This document shows, piece after piece, positions 25,961-35,212 of a DNA stretch of 64,000 nucleotides. Under the pieces are notes generated by a model. The model was not told the origin of the DNA. It was given only the letters and a program-made list of their open reading frames with translations, and did no database searches. The stretch comes from JABCPE02 sp963516675 (GTDB lineage: Bacteria > Bacteroidota > Bacteroidia > Flavobacteriales > Weeksellaceae), in the NCBI GenBank assembly GCA_963516675.1, contig CAUQBH010000002.1:1-64000 (forward strand). The letters run 5' to 3'. How positions within the stretch are numbered: the stretch's first letter is position 1; each line of letters starts with the position of its first letter. The position numbers were made by a program, and so were the translations under genes.

Positions 25961-28441
25961 ATGAAAAAAAACATATTCTTATTGTCCGTTTTTGTCTTGG
26001 CTGTGGGCTGTTCCACAAGAAAGAACAAGTTTGTCAATAGAGCTTATCATAATTTTACAGCTTATTATAATACTCTTTTCCATGGAAAAGAAGCCCTGAA
26101 AGCCGAACTAAAATCACAGAAAGAAAGCCACAGAGACAATTTCCAAGAAGGGTACATAGAGGTTTTTAGCCAAAATTCTTTGATTCCCACCAGCGAAGAG
26201 GAAGATATTGATGCTAATTTCTTTGGTGATGTGATCTCTTCTCCCATCCAAAAAAATAACATTGGTAATTTCCAAAAAGCAGAGGAAAAAGCCCTAAAAG
26301 CGATAGAGAAACACTCTATGGTTTTCGGGGGACAGCAGAAGAATAAAGAGATTTTTAATGCTTATCTTCTCCTGATAGAATCTCGCATCTATCAAGGGAA
26401 ATTAAGCTCTGCCTTAGAGGCTATCAGCCAAGTTTATCAGACTATGCCGAAAGACAAAAGACTTCCTCTAGCGAAAATATACGAGGGACTGATTTACTCT
26501 AAGATGAAAAACAACATCCGCGCAGAAGAAATTTTCTATGATTTAGATAAAAACTATACTCTTACCAAACAGCAAAAAGCGGTTATGAGTGTCTATCAGG
26601 CTGAAAATCTGCTGCATAGCAACAGAAAAAAAGAAGCCATAGACCATTTAGAAAAGGCTTTTGTCCTCAATAAATCCCGACAAACGAAAAGCAGAATCGC
26701 CTATCTAAGAGGGCAGATTTTGGCGGAATTGGGAAATATGGAGGAAGCCAGAGAAAGCTTCGTAACGGCGTATAAATATTCTAATGATTTTGAATTAGAA
26801 GTAAAATCACAAATAGAAATCGCCAAGACTTTTAACAATGACAAAGACTATGAAGAGGCTAAAAAATATCTCGAAAATATAAGTAAAAAAGGAACTTATG
26901 CTTCCAGAAAAAATGAATTTTACTACGCTCTAGGGCTATTGGCTGCCAAAACAGGAAAAGAAAGCGAGGCCAATGAGTTTTTCCAAAAATCCGTCAGAGA
27001 GCAAATATCCGACCCGCATGTCCGTGGGCTGGCTTATTACGAAATCGGAAATTCGCATTTCAAAAAAAGCGATTATATAAAGGCTGGTGCTTACTATGAC
27101 AGTGCTGTGAGCGTCATAGAGCACACTCCTACAAAAGATAGAATAAAAGAACTCTCCACCAACATCAAAAACATTTCTAAAAACTACTACCTTATCAAGA
27201 AAAATGACAGCATTTTAGCTCTTACCAAAATGTCTGAAAATGAGCTGAATGACTTCTTTCAAAAACACATCAATGAACTGAAAGAAAAAGAAGAAAAAAT
27301 AGAACTGGCAAAAAGAAAGGAAAAGAAAAATAAGGAACTAGAAAAATATTTTTCTTTTGACAACAGCTCTGATTTCAAAGGATTTGAAGATAATTTCAGC
27401 AGCCAAAAAGGAAATAAATTTTATTTTGCTAACGAAATTACTGTTGCCAAGGGAAGCAATGAATTTAGAAAAATATGGCAAAACAGAACGCTGAGCGACA
27501 ACTGGAGATATGGCGAGGATAATAAGCTGAGCAGCTCTTTAAATGATTTAGAAAATGAGGCTTTGGGCAGAACTCCTGCTGATGCAAGGAGATTCGAAAT
27601 TGCTTTCTATACAGAAAAAATCCCAAAAGAGAAAAAAGCGATTTTAGCGCTGAAAAAGGAGCGAGATAGCGCAAGCCTGGAATTGGGCAGAATGTATGAA
27701 ACTTATTTCCAAAATACACCTCTCGCTACCAAAACATTATACGATTTGGTAGACAATCAGCCTGAAAAAGAGATAAAACTACAGGCTCTATACCTCATCT
27801 TCTCCATGAATCATGAGAAAACTCCTAATCAGGCAGAAAGAGCAAAAAATATCATCATTCAGGAATTCCCAGATACACCTTATGCCATTTTTGTGAAAAA
27901 TCCTAGAAATACCAATTTCACAGAATCTGAAGAAAAGGTAAAAAAAGTCTATCAAGAGGCCTATGCTCTGTATAATGAAGAAAAATACAAAGAAGCGCAG
28001 AACATTGTAAATCAAGCCGTTGAGAAATATCCGAAAGATGCTCTCATTCCTAAATTTGAGCTGCTAAATGCGTTCATCATCGGAAGAAGTGAGAGCAAGG
28101 AAAAAATGATTTCTTCTCTACAGCAGATTGTCCTAAACTATGAAAGAACCAATGAAGGGAAAAAGGCTAAAGAGATATTAGATTTCTTAGTTCCATCTAA
28201 GAAAAAAGAGGCTGATGAGATGAAAAACAAGGACACAGAAAACAAAGAGCAAAACTCTGAACCAGAAATTGTTGAAAACGAAACGGATATCATCCCTACT
28301 AATGAATCTGAAACTTCAGTCAAAATAGAGGAAATACCGCAAGAAAAACCAAAAGAAACTCCAAAAGAGGAACAAAAGAAACAAAAACCTACAAAACTAG
28401 AACGACCAGTCCAAAGCTGGGAAAAACAGTATTTAGATTAA
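25961..28441 (+). CDS. sprE: TPR lipoprotein of the type IX secretion/gliding system (SprE/PorW-like)
   Basis: 826 residues. The lipoprotein signal ends LAVGC (Cys17), followed by STRKNKFVNRAYHNFTAYYN, a start very like SprE/PorW. Many TPR-like helices run to about residue 400, then a Lys/Glu coiled region around 430-455, a second TPR part, and a C-terminal acidic/Lys/Pro-rich tail from about 745. SprE/PorW is an outer-membrane-associated lipoprotein needed for type IX secretion and gliding. Its presence implies a T9SS elsewhere in the genome. The TPR repeats drift in this family, so the subfamily call rests on start, length and layout. Confidence 0.85.
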   Translation: MKKNIFLLSVFVLAVGCSTRKNKFVNRAYHNFTAYYNTLFHGKEALKAELKSQKESHRDNFQEGYIEVFSQNSLIPTSEEEDIDANFFGDVISSPIQKNNIGNFQKAEEKALKAIEKHSMVFGGQQKNKEIFNAYLLLIESRIYQGKLSSALEAISQVYQTMPKDKRLPLAKIYEGLIYSKMKNNIRAEEIFYDLDKNYTLTKQQKAVMSVYQAENLLHSNRKKEAIDHLEKAFVLNKSRQTKSRIAYLRGQILAELGNMEEARESFVTAYKYSNDFELEVKSQIEIAKTFNNDKDYEEAKKYLENISKKGTYASRKNEFYYALGLLAAKTGKESEANEFFQKSVREQISDPHVRGLAYYEIGNSHFKKSDYIKAGAYYDSAVSVIEHTPTKDRIKELSTNIKNISKNYYLIKKNDSILALTKMSENELNDFFQKHINELKEKEEKIELAKRKEKKNKELEKYFSFDNSSDFKGFEDNFSSQKGNKFYFANEITVAKGSNEFRKIWQNRTLSDNWRYGEDNKLSSSLNDLENEALGRTPADARRFEIAFYTEKIPKEKKAILALKKERDSASLELGRMYETYFQNTPLATKTLYDLVDNQPEKEIKLQALYLIFSMNHEKTPNQAERAKNIIIQEFPDTPYAIFVKNPRNTNFTESEEKVKKVYQEAYALYNEEKYKEAQNIVNQAVEKYPKDALIPKFELLNAFIIGRSESKEKMISSLQQIVLNYERTNEGKKAKEILDFLVPSKKKEADEMKNKDTENKEQNSEPEIVENETDIIPTNESETSVKIEEIPQEKPKETPKEEQKKQKPTKLERPVQSWEKQYLD

Positions 28442-28446
28442 TAATA

Positions 28447-28489
28447 AAACCAGCATCAGAGAAACATCTGATGCTGGTTTTTTTTTATA
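28447..28489 (+). terminator. intrinsic terminator after sprE
   Basis: 14-bp perfect stem (28447-28460 with 28467-28480), 6-base loop and a run of T. Confidence 0.93.
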
Positions 28490-28521
28490 TATTTTACATT
28501 AAAATTTATGTTATAAGAAAA

Positions 28522-29187
28522 TTACTTTTTCTTCACTCCGTGAAAATCTTTCAAGTAAAACGGCTCAAAATAGACAATATCTTCAAAGTCTTTTTGCTTG
28601 TATTTTTTCACGGCTTTTTTTATCAAGTATTTCGCTGATGGATAGATATTTTCGTTGTATTCCGCCTGCGAAAGTTTTAGTACCTGCTGTGCTTTCAGAG
28701 AGCCATCTCCTACGAAAAGTATTTTTTTGCCCTCATATTCCTGAAAAGATTCTTCATCCAAAATCTTCGCGTTTGTCTCTACCAGCATCTGCCCTGATTT
28801 TCCATCAAAAACAGCCGTATAGACCTCCATTCTACGAGCATCTATGAGCGGAATTATCAAATCATAATTGCCCAAAAATGGCTCTACCATAGTTTCCAGA
28901 GAATTTACCGTTACCAAAGGAATACCAAGCCCAAAACAAAAGCCCTTCGCCGAGGCCGCCCCTATCCGAAGCCCAGTGTAAGACCCTGGCCCTTTTCCTA
29001 ACGAAACAGCATCCAAATCCTTCAGACCTATTTCAGCTCCTTCCAGAGCCCATTCTATATAAGTGTGGAGGTTTTCGGATTGTTTATAATCCTGCGATAC
29101 TTTCTCACAAAGACAAAGCAATTTTTCATCAGACGAAATGGCAACAGAGCAGTTTTTAGACGAAGTCTCTATGTGTAGAATTTTCAT
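28522..29187 (-). CDS. tsaB: tRNA threonylcarbamoyladenosine biosynthesis protein TsaB
   Basis: 221 residues of the ASKHA-fold TsaB family, which pairs with TsaD and TsaE to make t6A37 in ANN-decoding tRNAs. ILHIETSSKNCSVAIS is the usual start, and GKGPGSYTGLRIGAASAKG (about 65-83) is the diagnostic inner motif. It is followed on the minus strand by the convergent sprE terminator, and yraN lies 31 bases upstream. Confidence 0.95.
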   Translation of the reverse strand: MKILHIETSSKNCSVAISSDEKLLCLCEKVSQDYKQSENLHTYIEWALEGAEIGLKDLDAVSLGKGPGSYTGLRIGAASAKGFCFGLGIPLVTVNSLETMVEPFLGNYDLIIPLIDARRMEVYTAVFDGKSGQMLVETNAKILDEESFQEYEGKKILFVGDGSLKAQQVLKLSQAEYNENIYPSAKYLIKKAVKKYKQKDFEDIVYFEPFYLKDFHGVKKK

Positions 29188-29218
29188 TCAGCAAAATTAA
29201 TTTTTTTATTTAAAATCC

Positions 29219-29587
29219 TCAAATATCTATGATTTCAAAAGCGTTTTCTATATGTTTGATTTGGAATTGATTTTCCTCATTTGGAAGAATGGCAATTATA
29301 TCAAACCTCGCTTCCTTGTCTATTTCATTTTCTTCCAAAAAATGGCTCGCAGCAGAGATGAGCAGCCTGATTTTCTTCTTATTCACCGCCTCTTCTGGAC
29401 TCAGGAAAGTATCTGTGCTTCTGGCTTTTACTTCTATTATAACAATCTGATTTTCAGATTCTGCAATGATGTCTATTTCAGCTTTTAGATAGCGGTAGTT
29501 TTTGACTAAAATTTTATAGCCTTTCTTCTCCAAAAACTCTACAGCCAGATTTTCGGATTCCTTCCCAAAGTCATTATGCTCAGCCAT
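29219..29587 (-). CDS. YraN/UPF0102 family endonuclease-like protein
   Basis: 122 residues. The restriction-endonuclease-like core is AEIDIIAESENQIVIIEVKARST, with the acidic and ExK residues of the PD-(D/E)xK pattern, preceded by EFLEKKGYKILVKNYR. The biological role of this widespread family is not settled. It is 8 bases downstream of the LD-carboxypeptidase gene. Confidence 0.93.
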   Translation of the reverse strand: MAEHNDFGKESENLAVEFLEKKGYKILVKNYRYLKAEIDIIAESENQIVIIEVKARSTDTFLSPEEAVNKKKIRLLISAASHFLEENEIDKEARFDIIAILPNEENQFQIKHIENAFEIIDI

Positions 29588-29595
29588 TGATGGAT

Positions 29596-30528
29596 TTATA
29601 AGAATTCTACTTTTGCTTCTGTTTCGGAAACATTTAGTTTTATTTCAGAGCCTAAAATCAGCGGCACATTATCAAAAATATGCCCGTTAGGAAAAGCGAA
29701 CAGCTTTGGGAAAGAATATTTCTTGAGCCTTTCGGCGATGATTTCATAAGCCATAGCATCATAACTATACTCATAATCAGGATTTTCTGCTTCGTTTCCC
29801 ATGTTAATCATCCCTCCGATGATGATACCCTTTATTTTCCTAAAAACACCAGCCAAATCGAGAGAAATGAGCATTCTGTCCAGCGAATAAAAATTCTCGC
29901 CGATGTCTTCTATAAACAAAATTTTGTCCCTGAAATCTACCGAATACGAGCTTCCCAAAAGCGCATAGACCAACGCCAGATTTCCACCAACTAAAATTCC
30001 CTCTGCTCTTCCGTGGTTATTCTGCGGATGTGGAGCGACCTGATATTTAGGTTTTTTCCCGCTGAAAATATTGAAAATCTCCTCGTAACTTTCTGTAGAA
30101 ACTCCAAAAGATGAGGTCTTCAGCGTTTGTCCGTGGATACTTGCAAAGCCCTTTTTCAAGAGGAAACTTTGGATAACGGTATTGTCCGAATAGCCGATAT
30201 ACCATTTGGGATTTTCTTTGAAATGTTTTAGTTTTAGATGTCCCAAAAGATGCTGACAGCCATAGCCGCCGCGCGTAGCCCAGATGGCAGAAACCTCATC
30301 ACTGTTCAACGCCCAGTTCAGGTCAGAAATCCGCTGTTTTTCCGTTCCAGAATAGCTGTACCCAAAGGAAAATCTGCCCAAGCAATGAGGACTGAGAACA
30401 GGCTCATAGCCTTTGGATTTGATGAGTTCCAGCGTGGATAAAATCTGCTCTTCTTCTACCGAACCAGCAGGAGAAACGACTGCTATTTTATCGCCTTTTT
30501 TAAGGGTTTTTGGGAATATAACCGCCAT
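29596..30528 (-). CDS. LD-carboxypeptidase (peptidase S66)
   Basis: 310 residues. The enzyme cleaves the terminal D-Ala from muropeptide tetrapeptides during cell-wall recycling. GDKIAVVSPAGSVEEE is the typical start, WATRGGYGCQHLL precedes the nucleophile Ser in YIGYSDNTVIQ, and the Glu and His of the Ser-His-Glu triad fall in LFIEDIGE and FPNGHIFDN. No signal peptide, so cytoplasmic. Upstream gene is the LysE exporter 24 bases away. Confidence 0.93.
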   Translation of the reverse strand: MAVIFPKTLKKGDKIAVVSPAGSVEEEQILSTLELIKSKGYEPVLSPHCLGRFSFGYSYSGTEKQRISDLNWALNSDEVSAIWATRGGYGCQHLLGHLKLKHFKENPKWYIGYSDNTVIQSFLLKKGFASIHGQTLKTSSFGVSTESYEEIFNIFSGKKPKYQVAPHPQNNHGRAEGILVGGNLALVYALLGSSYSVDFRDKILFIEDIGENFYSLDRMLISLDLAGVFRKIKGIIIGGMINMGNEAENPDYEYSYDAMAYEIIAERLKKYSFPKLFAFPNGHIFDNVPLILGSEIKLNVSETEAKVEFL

Positions 30529-30552
30529 AAGTGTCTGTTATTGAGTATCTTT

Positions 30553-31230
30553 TTACTTTATTTCTTCTCGTTTGATGCCTTTTTCTTCTAATCTTTTGTC
30601 CAATTGGTTAAAGGATTTAAAACTTTGAAGGAAAATAAACACGCTCAGAACCAGCAGAATAAAGCCTACGCCTTTTCGGATTTTATTAGCCACCTGCTGG
30701 TTGAGTTTATTGTGAAATTGTTTCGCCAAGTAGATTTTTGCCAAGTCTATCAAAAGATATGTCCCGATAACCAAACCGATGTAAAGCAAAAACCTGCCCG
30801 TATCAGGATAGTTTTTTCTAATGAAAATGACGGTTACCAGCCAAAAAAGTACCACACCGATGTTCAGAATATTGAGCAGGAAACCATTGAGAAAAGTTTT
30901 CAGATAGTTTTGGTTGATGAGCCTTTCCTCGCCTGCGATGTGCATTCTGGTTTTGGAAACCATCATATAAATCCCATAAACAAAGATAATAAGCGCCGAA
31001 ATCCTATAAAAACTCGGATACTGGTCTATGATATGGATAATGTCCTGACTGCTGAAATACGCCGCCACAATGCACACTATATCCGCAAAAACCACGCCCA
31101 AATCCAGCGCCAATGCATGCCGAGGCCCTCGCGAAAGGCTGGTCTCCACCAAAAGGAAGAAAACAGGTCCGATGAATACCAAACTAAGCATAAAACCCAA
31201 ACCGACAGCAGAAAAAATAAGCTCTATCAT
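30553..31230 (-). CDS. LysE family amino-acid exporter
   Basis: 225 residues with six hydrophobic helices and the LysE/RhtB start (GLGFMLSLVFIGPVFFLLVETSLSRGPRHALALDLGVVFADI). Such proteins export amino acids such as lysine, threonine or homoserine, or related small molecules; the substrate cannot be read from the sequence. First gene of the lysE - S66 peptidase - yraN - tsaB run. A gap of 96 bases separates it from the divergent lipoprotein array. Confidence 0.9.
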   Translation of the reverse strand: MIELIFSAVGLGFMLSLVFIGPVFFLLVETSLSRGPRHALALDLGVVFADIVCIVAAYFSSQDIIHIIDQYPSFYRISALIIFVYGIYMMVSKTRMHIAGEERLINQNYLKTFLNGFLLNILNIGVVLFWLVTVIFIRKNYPDTGRFLLYIGLVIGTYLLIDLAKIYLAKQFHNKLNQQVANKIRKGVGFILLVLSVFIFLQSFKSFNQLDKRLEEKGIKREEIK

Positions 31231-31291
31231 AGAATGCGAATTCTTAATTGAAACTCCAAAAATACGGAATTTATTTTTAGATGAAAATCAT

Positions 31292-31299
31292 TATATTTG
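31292..31299 (+). promoter_or_regulatory. -7 promoter element (TATATTTG), array gene 1
   Basis: Exact TAnnTTTG match 27 bases before the first paralog. The same spacing relative to the ATG is seen for the later copies. Confidence 0.65.
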
Positions 31300-31326
31300 T
31301 CCAATTAATTTTAAATTCAATAAAAA

Positions 31327-32220
31327 ATGAAAAAACTTTTATTTTCGGCTCTCGTGGGAGCAATGATTATTTCATGCAGCAGGGATAATGACAACACAAA
31401 CCCTACAACACCTCAGGCGCCTGCAATCAGCCAGACAGTAATTCTTCCAACCAAACTTACCTATTCTCAAACTGGTAAAGCAGATGAAGTGATTACTTTT
31501 AGTTATAATGGAAATAAGCTCATGAAAGTTACTCGTGACAACAAAGATGTAATTTACACTTATACAAGAGATTTAATTACTTCTATAAATAATCCTGATG
31601 GAAGTTCTCATGTATTTAATTATGATTCTAATGGAAACCTTATCTCTGAAAAAGAAGAATCTTATAGTGGTACTATTAAAGTTTTAGAAGAAAATACAAC
31701 ATACACCATCAATGGTTCTACTGTAACAGCACAAAAGATATCTAAAAATTATGATGATATAACTGGAACTCTATCTTCTATATCCACTTCTACCATCACT
31801 TACACATTAGATGCAAAGAAAAGACCAATAAAAAGTGTGGAAGTTTCTGAAGAGAGAGACTCAATAGGAAATCTTATTGAAAAGACGAATAATAATACTA
31901 CTACTTACCAATATGCAAATCATCATAGTTTAATAGAAAACATAGTTGGTTTTGATAAATTGACCTATTCTGATTTTCTTTCTAATAATGAGGATTTTCC
32001 TCATAATATCGTTTCTTATATGAAAGAGGATATCAATAGAACCTATTATCATTTTGGTGGCAGCCCTCATAATGAAAGTTATATTAACGAGGTTAAAGTA
32101 GAATATTCTGTAAATGCTAACAACTATCCTATTAAAATACAACCTAAAGCTAAAAACCACATCAATAGACAATTTGAAACTATAAACAATAGTTATTTCA
32201 CAATAGAATACAACAAATAA
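31327..32220 (+). CDS. tandem-array lipoprotein 1 of 5
   Basis: 297 residues. Lipoprotein signal with Cys17 (GAMIISC), then the acidic stretch SRDNDN right behind the cysteine, like the surface-export signals described for Capnocytophaga and Flavobacterium lipoproteins. The mature part consists of beta-hairpin-like units resembling YD repeats: VITFSYNGNKLMKV, FNYDSNGNLISEKE, TYTINGSTVTAQ and ITYTLDAKKRPIKS. A conserved middle segment, YQYANHHSLIENIVGFDKLTYS, and the ending FTIEYNK recur in all copies. Function unknown; probably surface-exposed. Own -7 element and terminator. Confidence 0.85.
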   Translation: MKKLLFSALVGAMIISCSRDNDNTNPTTPQAPAISQTVILPTKLTYSQTGKADEVITFSYNGNKLMKVTRDNKDVIYTYTRDLITSINNPDGSSHVFNYDSNGNLISEKEESYSGTIKVLEENTTYTINGSTVTAQKISKNYDDITGTLSSISTSTITYTLDAKKRPIKSVEVSEERDSIGNLIEKTNNNTTTYQYANHHSLIENIVGFDKLTYSDFLSNNEDFPHNIVSYMKEDINRTYYHFGGSPHNESYINEVKVEYSVNANNYPIKIQPKAKNHINRQFETINNSYFTIEYNK

Positions 32221-32223
32221 CAC

Positions 32224-32255
32224 AAAAACTCCTTTTTTTAAGGAGTTTTCTCTTT
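32224..32255 (+). terminator. terminator after array gene 1
   Basis: AAAACTCCTT/AAGGAGTTTT stem with a T-rich loop and a T-rich tail, 4 bases after the stop codon. Confidence 0.8.
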
Positions 32256-32275
32256 TTGGTTTAAAGATATTTTCT

Positions 32276-32283
32276 TATCTTCG
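32276..32283 (+). promoter_or_regulatory. -7 promoter element (TATCTTCG), array gene 2
   Basis: Seven of eight positions match TAnnTTTG; identical in array gene 3. The variant base may lower the strength relative to copies 1, 4 and 5. Confidence 0.45.
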
Positions 32284-32311
32284 TATAGTTAATCTTAAAA
32301 ATCAATATAAA

Positions 32312-33190
32312 ATGAAAAAACTTCTATTTTCAGCTCTTGTGGGAGCGATGATTATTTCGTGTAACAGGGATAATGATAATGTAAATCCTGCACCTGCAAT
32401 TGATGACACAAGTATTCTTCCAACCAAATTCACCTATTTTATACCTGGTGATGATGAGGAAGTAATTACTTTTAGTTATGATGAAAATAAGCTGGTAAAA
32501 CTTACCCAGAATAATAAAGATGTAATTTTCACTTATATAGGAGATTTAATTACTTCTGTAAGGTCTGAGGATAAATACCTTGAGTTTGGTTATGATGCTA
32601 ATGGTAATCTCATATCTGAATATGAAGAACTTTATAACCACGGTGCTAAAATTAATGAAAAAAATACAACATATACCATCAATGGCTCTACTATAACAGC
32701 AGAACAAACAGCTAAAAATTATGGCTCTTCAGGTTTATGGTTAGTTCATACATCTGTATCTACAATCACCTACACATTAGATACACAGAAAAAACCAATA
32801 AAAATAGTAGAGGCTTATGAAGAAACAGACACATCGGGAAATATTAGACGAAAAGACAATAATACATTTACTTACCAATATGCAAATCATCATAGTTTCT
32901 TAAAAAACATAAAAGGATTGGATAAACTTTACTATTCATCTCTTAAAATTGGAGAAGAAAAAATTATTAGCATGGTATTTCCTTATTCTTATATAAAAGG
33001 AGAAGTGAATGTAACTTTTTATCATTCTGATGGTTCTACTTCGAATGAAAATTATACATATGAGACTAAGGCTGAATATACCTTAAACACCAACAACTAT
33101 CCTACAAAAATAATATACAAAACTCCAGACCATATCACAGGACAATATGAAGAGAGTGGCGCTTATGACACCATAGAATACAATAAATAA
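32312..33190 (+). CDS. tandem-array lipoprotein 2 of 5
   Basis: 292 residues. Signal and lipobox as in copy 1, with CNRDNDNVNPAP behind the cysteine. The repeat units VITFSYDENKLVKLTQNNKDV, FGYDANGNLISEYEE and TYTINGSTITAEQ are nearly identical to copy 3 both in protein and in DNA, so these two are the youngest duplicates. Between about 195 and 260 the sequences differ more. Same unknown role as the other copies. Confidence 0.85.
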   Translation: MKKLLFSALVGAMIISCNRDNDNVNPAPAIDDTSILPTKFTYFIPGDDEEVITFSYDENKLVKLTQNNKDVIFTYIGDLITSVRSEDKYLEFGYDANGNLISEYEELYNHGAKINEKNTTYTINGSTITAEQTAKNYGSSGLWLVHTSVSTITYTLDTQKKPIKIVEAYEETDTSGNIRRKDNNTFTYQYANHHSFLKNIKGLDKLYYSSLKIGEEKIISMVFPYSYIKGEVNVTFYHSDGSTSNENYTYETKAEYTLNTNNYPTKIIYKTPDHITGQYEESGAYDTIEYNK

Positions 33191-33193
33191 CAC

Positions 33194-33225
33194 AAAAACT
33201 CCCTAAAAAAGGGAGTTTTCTCTTT
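33194..33225 (+). terminator. terminator after array gene 2
   Basis: AAAACTCCC/GGGAGTTTT stem with a 7-base A-rich loop, 4 bases after the stop codon. Confidence 0.8.
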
Positions 33226-33245
33226 TTGTTTTAAAGATATTTTCT

Positions 33246-33253
33246 TATCTTCG
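33246..33253 (+). promoter_or_regulatory. -7 promoter element (TATCTTCG), array gene 3
   Basis: Same 7/8 variant and surroundings as before array gene 2, which shows that promoter and gene were duplicated together. Confidence 0.45.
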
Positions 33254-33280
33254 TATAGTTAATTTTAAAATCGATATAAA

Positions 33281-34153
33281 ATGAAAAAACTTTTATTTTC
33301 GGCTCTTATGGGAGCGATAATTATTTCATGTAACAGGGATAATGATAATGTAAGTCCTGCACCTACAATCGATGATCCAAGTATTCTTCCAACCAAAATC
33401 ACCTATTCTGAAACTGGTAAAGCAGATGAAGTAATTACTTTTAGTTATGATGAAAATAAGCTGGTAAAACTTACCCACAATAACAAAGATGTAATTTTCA
33501 CTTATACAGGTGATTTAATTACTTCTGTAAGGTCTGAGGATTATTACATTAAGTTTGGTTACGATGCTAATGGAAATCTCATATCTGAATATGAAGAACT
33601 TTATAAACAAGGTGCTGAAACTACTGAAAAAAATACAACATATACCATCAATGGCTCTACTATAACAGCAGAACAAACATCTGGAATCCTGGGTACTGAA
33701 AGGAATACATTTGTATCTACAATTACCTACACACTAGATGCACAGAAAAGACCAATAAAAATAGTAGAAGTTTCTGAACAAAAAGATGTGTGGGGAAACA
33801 TCACTCAGAAAGATGATAATACCTTTATTTACCAATATGCAGATCATCATAGTTTTTTAAAAAACATAAAAGGAATGGATAAACTTTACTATTCATCTCT
33901 TACAATTAAAAAAGAAAAAATTAATGGCTTGGTATTTCCTTTTTCTTATACAAGAGGTGAATTAATTACATATTTATATGATCAACCTATCGGTCATTAT
34001 CCTTCCGTTGAAGGTTATACATATCAAACTAAAGCAGCATATACTTTAAACACTAATGGTTATCCTACGAAAATAGCATACAAAACTAGAGATACTGTCA
34101 CACTAGGACTATATGAAGATAATGGTTATTACACAATAGAATACAACAAATAA
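33281..34153 (+). CDS. tandem-array lipoprotein 3 of 5
   Basis: 290 residues. Very close to copy 2 (shared TYTINGSTITAEQ, GNLISEYEELY, NIKGMDKLYYSSL). Its SETGKADEVITFSY start of the mature part instead matches copy 1 (QTGKADEVITFSY). This mosaic similarity suggests exchange between copies. A divergent stretch (TRGELITYLYDQPIGHYPSVEG) lies in the same place where copies 1, 2, 4 and 5 also differ. Confidence 0.85.
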   Translation: MKKLLFSALMGAIIISCNRDNDNVSPAPTIDDPSILPTKITYSETGKADEVITFSYDENKLVKLTHNNKDVIFTYTGDLITSVRSEDYYIKFGYDANGNLISEYEELYKQGAETTEKNTTYTINGSTITAEQTSGILGTERNTFVSTITYTLDAQKRPIKIVEVSEQKDVWGNITQKDDNTFIYQYADHHSFLKNIKGMDKLYYSSLTIKKEKINGLVFPFSYTRGELITYLYDQPIGHYPSVEGYTYQTKAAYTLNTNGYPTKIAYKTRDTVTLGLYEDNGYYTIEYNK

Positions 34154-34156
34154 CAT

Positions 34157-34190
34157 AAAAACTCCCTTTTTTAGGGAGTTTTCTCTTTTT
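34157..34190 (+). terminator. terminator after array gene 3
   Basis: AAAACTCCCT/AGGGAGTTTT stem, 5-base T loop, T-rich tail. Confidence 0.85.
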
Positions 34191-34210
34191 AGTGTAAAAG
34201 ATATTATTCT

Positions 34211-34218
34211 TATATTTG
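34211..34218 (+). promoter_or_regulatory. -7 promoter element (TATATTTG), array gene 4
   Basis: Exact TAnnTTTG match at the same distance from the ATG as in copy 1. Confidence 0.6.
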
Positions 34219-34245
34219 CTCAATTAATTTTAAATTCAATATAAA

Positions 34246-35121
34246 ATGAAAAAACTTTTATTTTCAGCTCTTATGGGAGCATTGATTATTTCGTGCAGTA
34301 GGGATAATGACAACACAAACCCTACAACACCTCAGACACCTGCAACCAGTGAAATAGGAATTCTTCCTGTGAAATTTACATCTTCTAATGGGAAAATAGC
34401 AACCATGACTTATAATGGAAATAAGTTGGCAAAAATAATTGATGACGGGATTATTTGGAATGTTACTTATAATGGAAACCTAATAAAATCTATTAAAAGT
34501 GATGGAAACCTTTATGAGTTTAATTATGATTCTAATGGTAATCTTATCTCTGAAAAACTTATAATTTATTATGATGATAATACTACTAAAAATGAAGAAA
34601 TTGAATTCACATATAATCTAAATGGTTCTAATATAACTGGACAAAAAATAAATAAATTATATCTTACAAACGGAACACTAAATGAGACAAAAACTAGCAC
34701 TATTAATTATACTTTGGATGCACAAAAAAGACCTTTAACCACTAAAACAGAGTATAAAAGATATTCTCCTGCAAATATTCTCACTTTTGAAAAAAAAATG
34801 CTCAGTACTTATCAATATGCTAACTATAATAATATAGTGAAAAATATTGTAGGTTTTGATAAATTAGTTTATTCTGATTTTATATTAGATGATGAGCTTC
34901 CTTTTGATATTATTTCTTACCTAAAGGAGGAAGTAACCCATACGAACTATTCAGGTGGCGTTCCCACTCCTGCTTCTGGAGGATTTGTAAATGAATTAAA
35001 ATACGAACACACTGTAAACTCCAATAACTATCCTATCAAAAAGGAAAATCTTGAGAAAAATTCTACTACAGGACAATTTCAAAAAAGCGGTTCTTATCGG
35101 ACAATAGAATACAACAAATAA
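34246..35121 (+). CDS. tandem-array lipoprotein 4 of 5
   Basis: 291 residues. Signal GALIISC, then SRDNDNTNPTTPQTP as in copies 1 and 5. The mature part is more diverged (SNGKIATMTYNGNKLAKIIDDG, FNYDSNGNLISEKL), but keeps TINYTLDAQKRPLTTK, YANYNNIVKNIVGFDKLVYSDF and the ending RTIEYNK. Codon use is AT-rich like its neighbours. Role unknown. Confidence 0.85.
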   Translation: MKKLLFSALMGALIISCSRDNDNTNPTTPQTPATSEIGILPVKFTSSNGKIATMTYNGNKLAKIIDDGIIWNVTYNGNLIKSIKSDGNLYEFNYDSNGNLISEKLIIYYDDNTTKNEEIEFTYNLNGSNITGQKINKLYLTNGTLNETKTSTINYTLDAQKRPLTTKTEYKRYSPANILTFEKKMLSTYQYANYNNIVKNIVGFDKLVYSDFILDDELPFDIISYLKEEVTHTNYSGGVPTPASGGFVNELKYEHTVNSNNYPIKKENLEKNSTTGQFQKSGSYRTIEYNK

Positions 35122-35124
35122 CAC

Positions 35125-35155
35125 AAAAACTCCCTTTTTTAGGGAGTTTTTTTCT
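35125..35155 (+). terminator. terminator after array gene 4
   Basis: AAAACTCCCT/AGGGAGTTTT stem with 5-base T loop and T-run. Confidence 0.85.
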
Positions 35156-35177
35156 TTTAGCATAAAAAGATTATCCT

Positions 35178-35185
35178 TATCTTTG
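35178..35185 (+). promoter_or_regulatory. -7 promoter element (TATCTTTG), array gene 5
   Basis: Exact TAnnTTTG match 27 bases before the ATG of the fifth copy. Confidence 0.6.
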
Positions 35186-35212
35186 TCCAACTAATTTTAT
35201 ATTCAATAAAAA

